A DNA stretch of 64,000 nucleotides from Lateolabrax maculatus. Its lineage: Eukaryota > Chordata > Actinopteri > Acropomatiformes > Lateolabracidae. The stretch lies in contig CM062218.1 in the NCBI GenBank assembly GCA_031216445.1, positions 2,902,001 to 2,966,000 on the forward strand, in the 5' to 3' direction. Shown in pieces: positions 62,730-64,000 of this stretch (positions are counted from its first letter, which is position 1; every line of letters starts with the position of its first letter). Under the pieces are notes generated by a model. That model ran no database searches, was not told the DNA's origin, and was given only the letters and a program-made list of their open reading frames with translations. A program made the translations under genes and the position numbers.

Positions 62730-63897
62730 GCCAGATTTTTTTAAAAAAAGGTGCTACATGTAGTGTTTTAACATCCATTAATCATCAAGACAACAATTAT
62801 GGCTTTAGTATGATTAAAACGAGCACATAAAACCATCAACACAAACGCTGTCAGCTCAGGGAGAGCCTCTATCCTCAGGCCATTAGGGTCCTCAATGAGG
62901 TCTGAGCTCAGATAGAGATGGCTCGGTAATTTAAAAAATGGGCAAAGTGGAAATCAAACGTCAAAAGAGCAGCGACACTGTTGTCCTCACTGAACAACAG
63001 GAATGGACATAAAGCCGTACAGTTGAGCTGCAAGTATGTTTAAACACAAAGCAAATAAAGAACAGGAGTCATGCAGTTTCAGAATAAGCATTTTGAATCT
63101 TCTACTCAAGTGTGTGAATGCCTGATCTGTCCCCGCGGTCGCACCACCTCAAAAAATAGTTTTGCATTCAGTGTGAAAGCACCTACAGTATATTTCACAA
63201 GCTTATTATTATTATTGGTGTTCAGTTGACTAGTTGGGTGTTTCTGTTGCTGGGAGCAACCCTTTCCTTAGCGGTTTAACTGACAGTGACAGTTACATTC
63301 AGCGCATTCAAAGCATCTTTCATTTACTCCCCGAACTCGCTGGAGCGTCATATCTAGGTACTCTTCTTATTAAAGAGCTCTCTTACGACTGTTGTTTGAA
63401 ACACATATTGTACTTCTTTTGTTCTTTATTGTTTTTCCTTTTATTGTTTGTATTATTTCTTCTCATTAATTTAGTGGAACACATGCTGCTCCACATCCAG
63501 CACATTTTAACATGGAGGCAGCTGAAACATGGACTGTGCAAAAAAGAGGGCACAATATAGAGAGTATTTGTCTCTATTTCCTGGCAAAATTCAATCATTA
63601 TACCGCTTTTAACAATATAAACCTTCACAAATGTAACTTGGAATATCATCCATCTCATTGATATCGCTCTACTAATTACATAATGGGGGCTAATGTTGCA
63701 GGATCAAGTCAGATGCTCATGTGGGTTCACATTCATGTGTCCTCAGAGAACTCAACCTGAACTCAACCTGCACTCAACCCGCACAGCAGTAAATCAATAT
63801 GACCTAAAGCTTTCGCCTTTAAATCAGACACATACACGCCTGCTAATGTATGATGCCTTGAGAGATATTTCATACATCAAGTTAGCGTGTTTCTGTG

Positions 63898-63955
<58 letters not shown>

Positions 63956-64000
63956 GCCATTTCTTCACGTGCTTCTTCTGTACCAGTGTCTATCAGATCA
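62730..64000. other. Right end of window, no recognised gene
   Basis: Unique AT-rich sequence ending with a GT tract (63906-63953). The plus frame 63234-63560 encodes a hydrophobic poly-Leu/Phe segment, but AT-rich DNA gives such frames by chance and no family is recognised. Confidence 0.5.
63906..63953. repeat. (GT)24 microsatellite
   Basis: An uninterrupted GT tract preceded by TATATATA. Confidence 0.95.

Noticed and set aside
63234..63560. 108-codon plus frame with a hydrophobic segment
   Set aside because: Leu/Phe run derives from T-rich DNA; no homologue recognised and no gene signals.
1..64000. CRISPR arrays, bacterial operons, rRNA or tRNA genes
   Set aside because: None seen; the regularly spaced repeats are all microsatellites.

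Overview
The window looks like the genome of a ray-finned (teleost) fish. It is AT-rich and intron/intergenic-like. It is crowded with CA/GT, AT and GA microsatellites and carries decayed copies of typical fish transposons: L2/Rex1-like LINEs, Tc1-like, hAT/ZMYM-like and Ty3/Gypsy elements. It also holds three clean exons of a vertebrate neuronal gene. Nothing is bacterial: no operons, CRISPR, rRNA or tRNA genes were seen.

The only protein-coding gene I can name is on the minus strand: cacng7, a voltage-dependent calcium channel gamma subunit / type II TARP. Its first three coding exons lie at 9180-8985, 7052-6966 and 4211-4071. Their splice phases join without a break and give residues 1-141 (TM1, the extracellular GLWxxC loop, TM2 and the start of TM3). 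The last coding exon (TM3 end, TM4, cytoplasmic tail) is not here and must lie left of position 1. The ATG sits immediately after a strong splice acceptor, so an upstream non-coding exon is required. The best candidate ends at a GTGAGT donor at 23804, inside a CpG- and pyrimidine-rich block (about 23.3-24.25 kb) that I take as the promoter. The gene would then cover 1 to about 24.1 kb, with a 14.6-kb first intron.

From about 24.3 kb to 64 kb (40 kb) I find no recognisable gene. In mammals PRKCG lies upstream of CACNG7, but I saw no protein kinase C exon here. The region holds an L2-like RT fragment (27.0-27.6 kb), a hAT/ZMYM-like transposase ruin (28.3-29.3 kb), and an L2-like element keeping an SGNH-esterase-like piece and an RT C-terminus (39.7-38.1 kb, minus). 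It also holds a Tc1 fragment (45.5 kb), a Gypsy Gag/protease ruin (52.2-53.6 kb), a dispersed repeat (51.1 and 61.2 kb) and a local tandem duplication (62.17-62.72 kb). Three short GC-rich blocks behind good splice acceptors (37.9, 41.3 and 46.05 kb, plus strand) could be exons of an unknown transcript.

I do not see a new biological system. The points most worth a second look are the cacng7 5' structure and its weak exon-1 donor, the orphan exon candidates, the perfect 19-bp palindrome at 22.06 kb, the tandem duplication at 62.2 kb, and the strand-biased purine islands.
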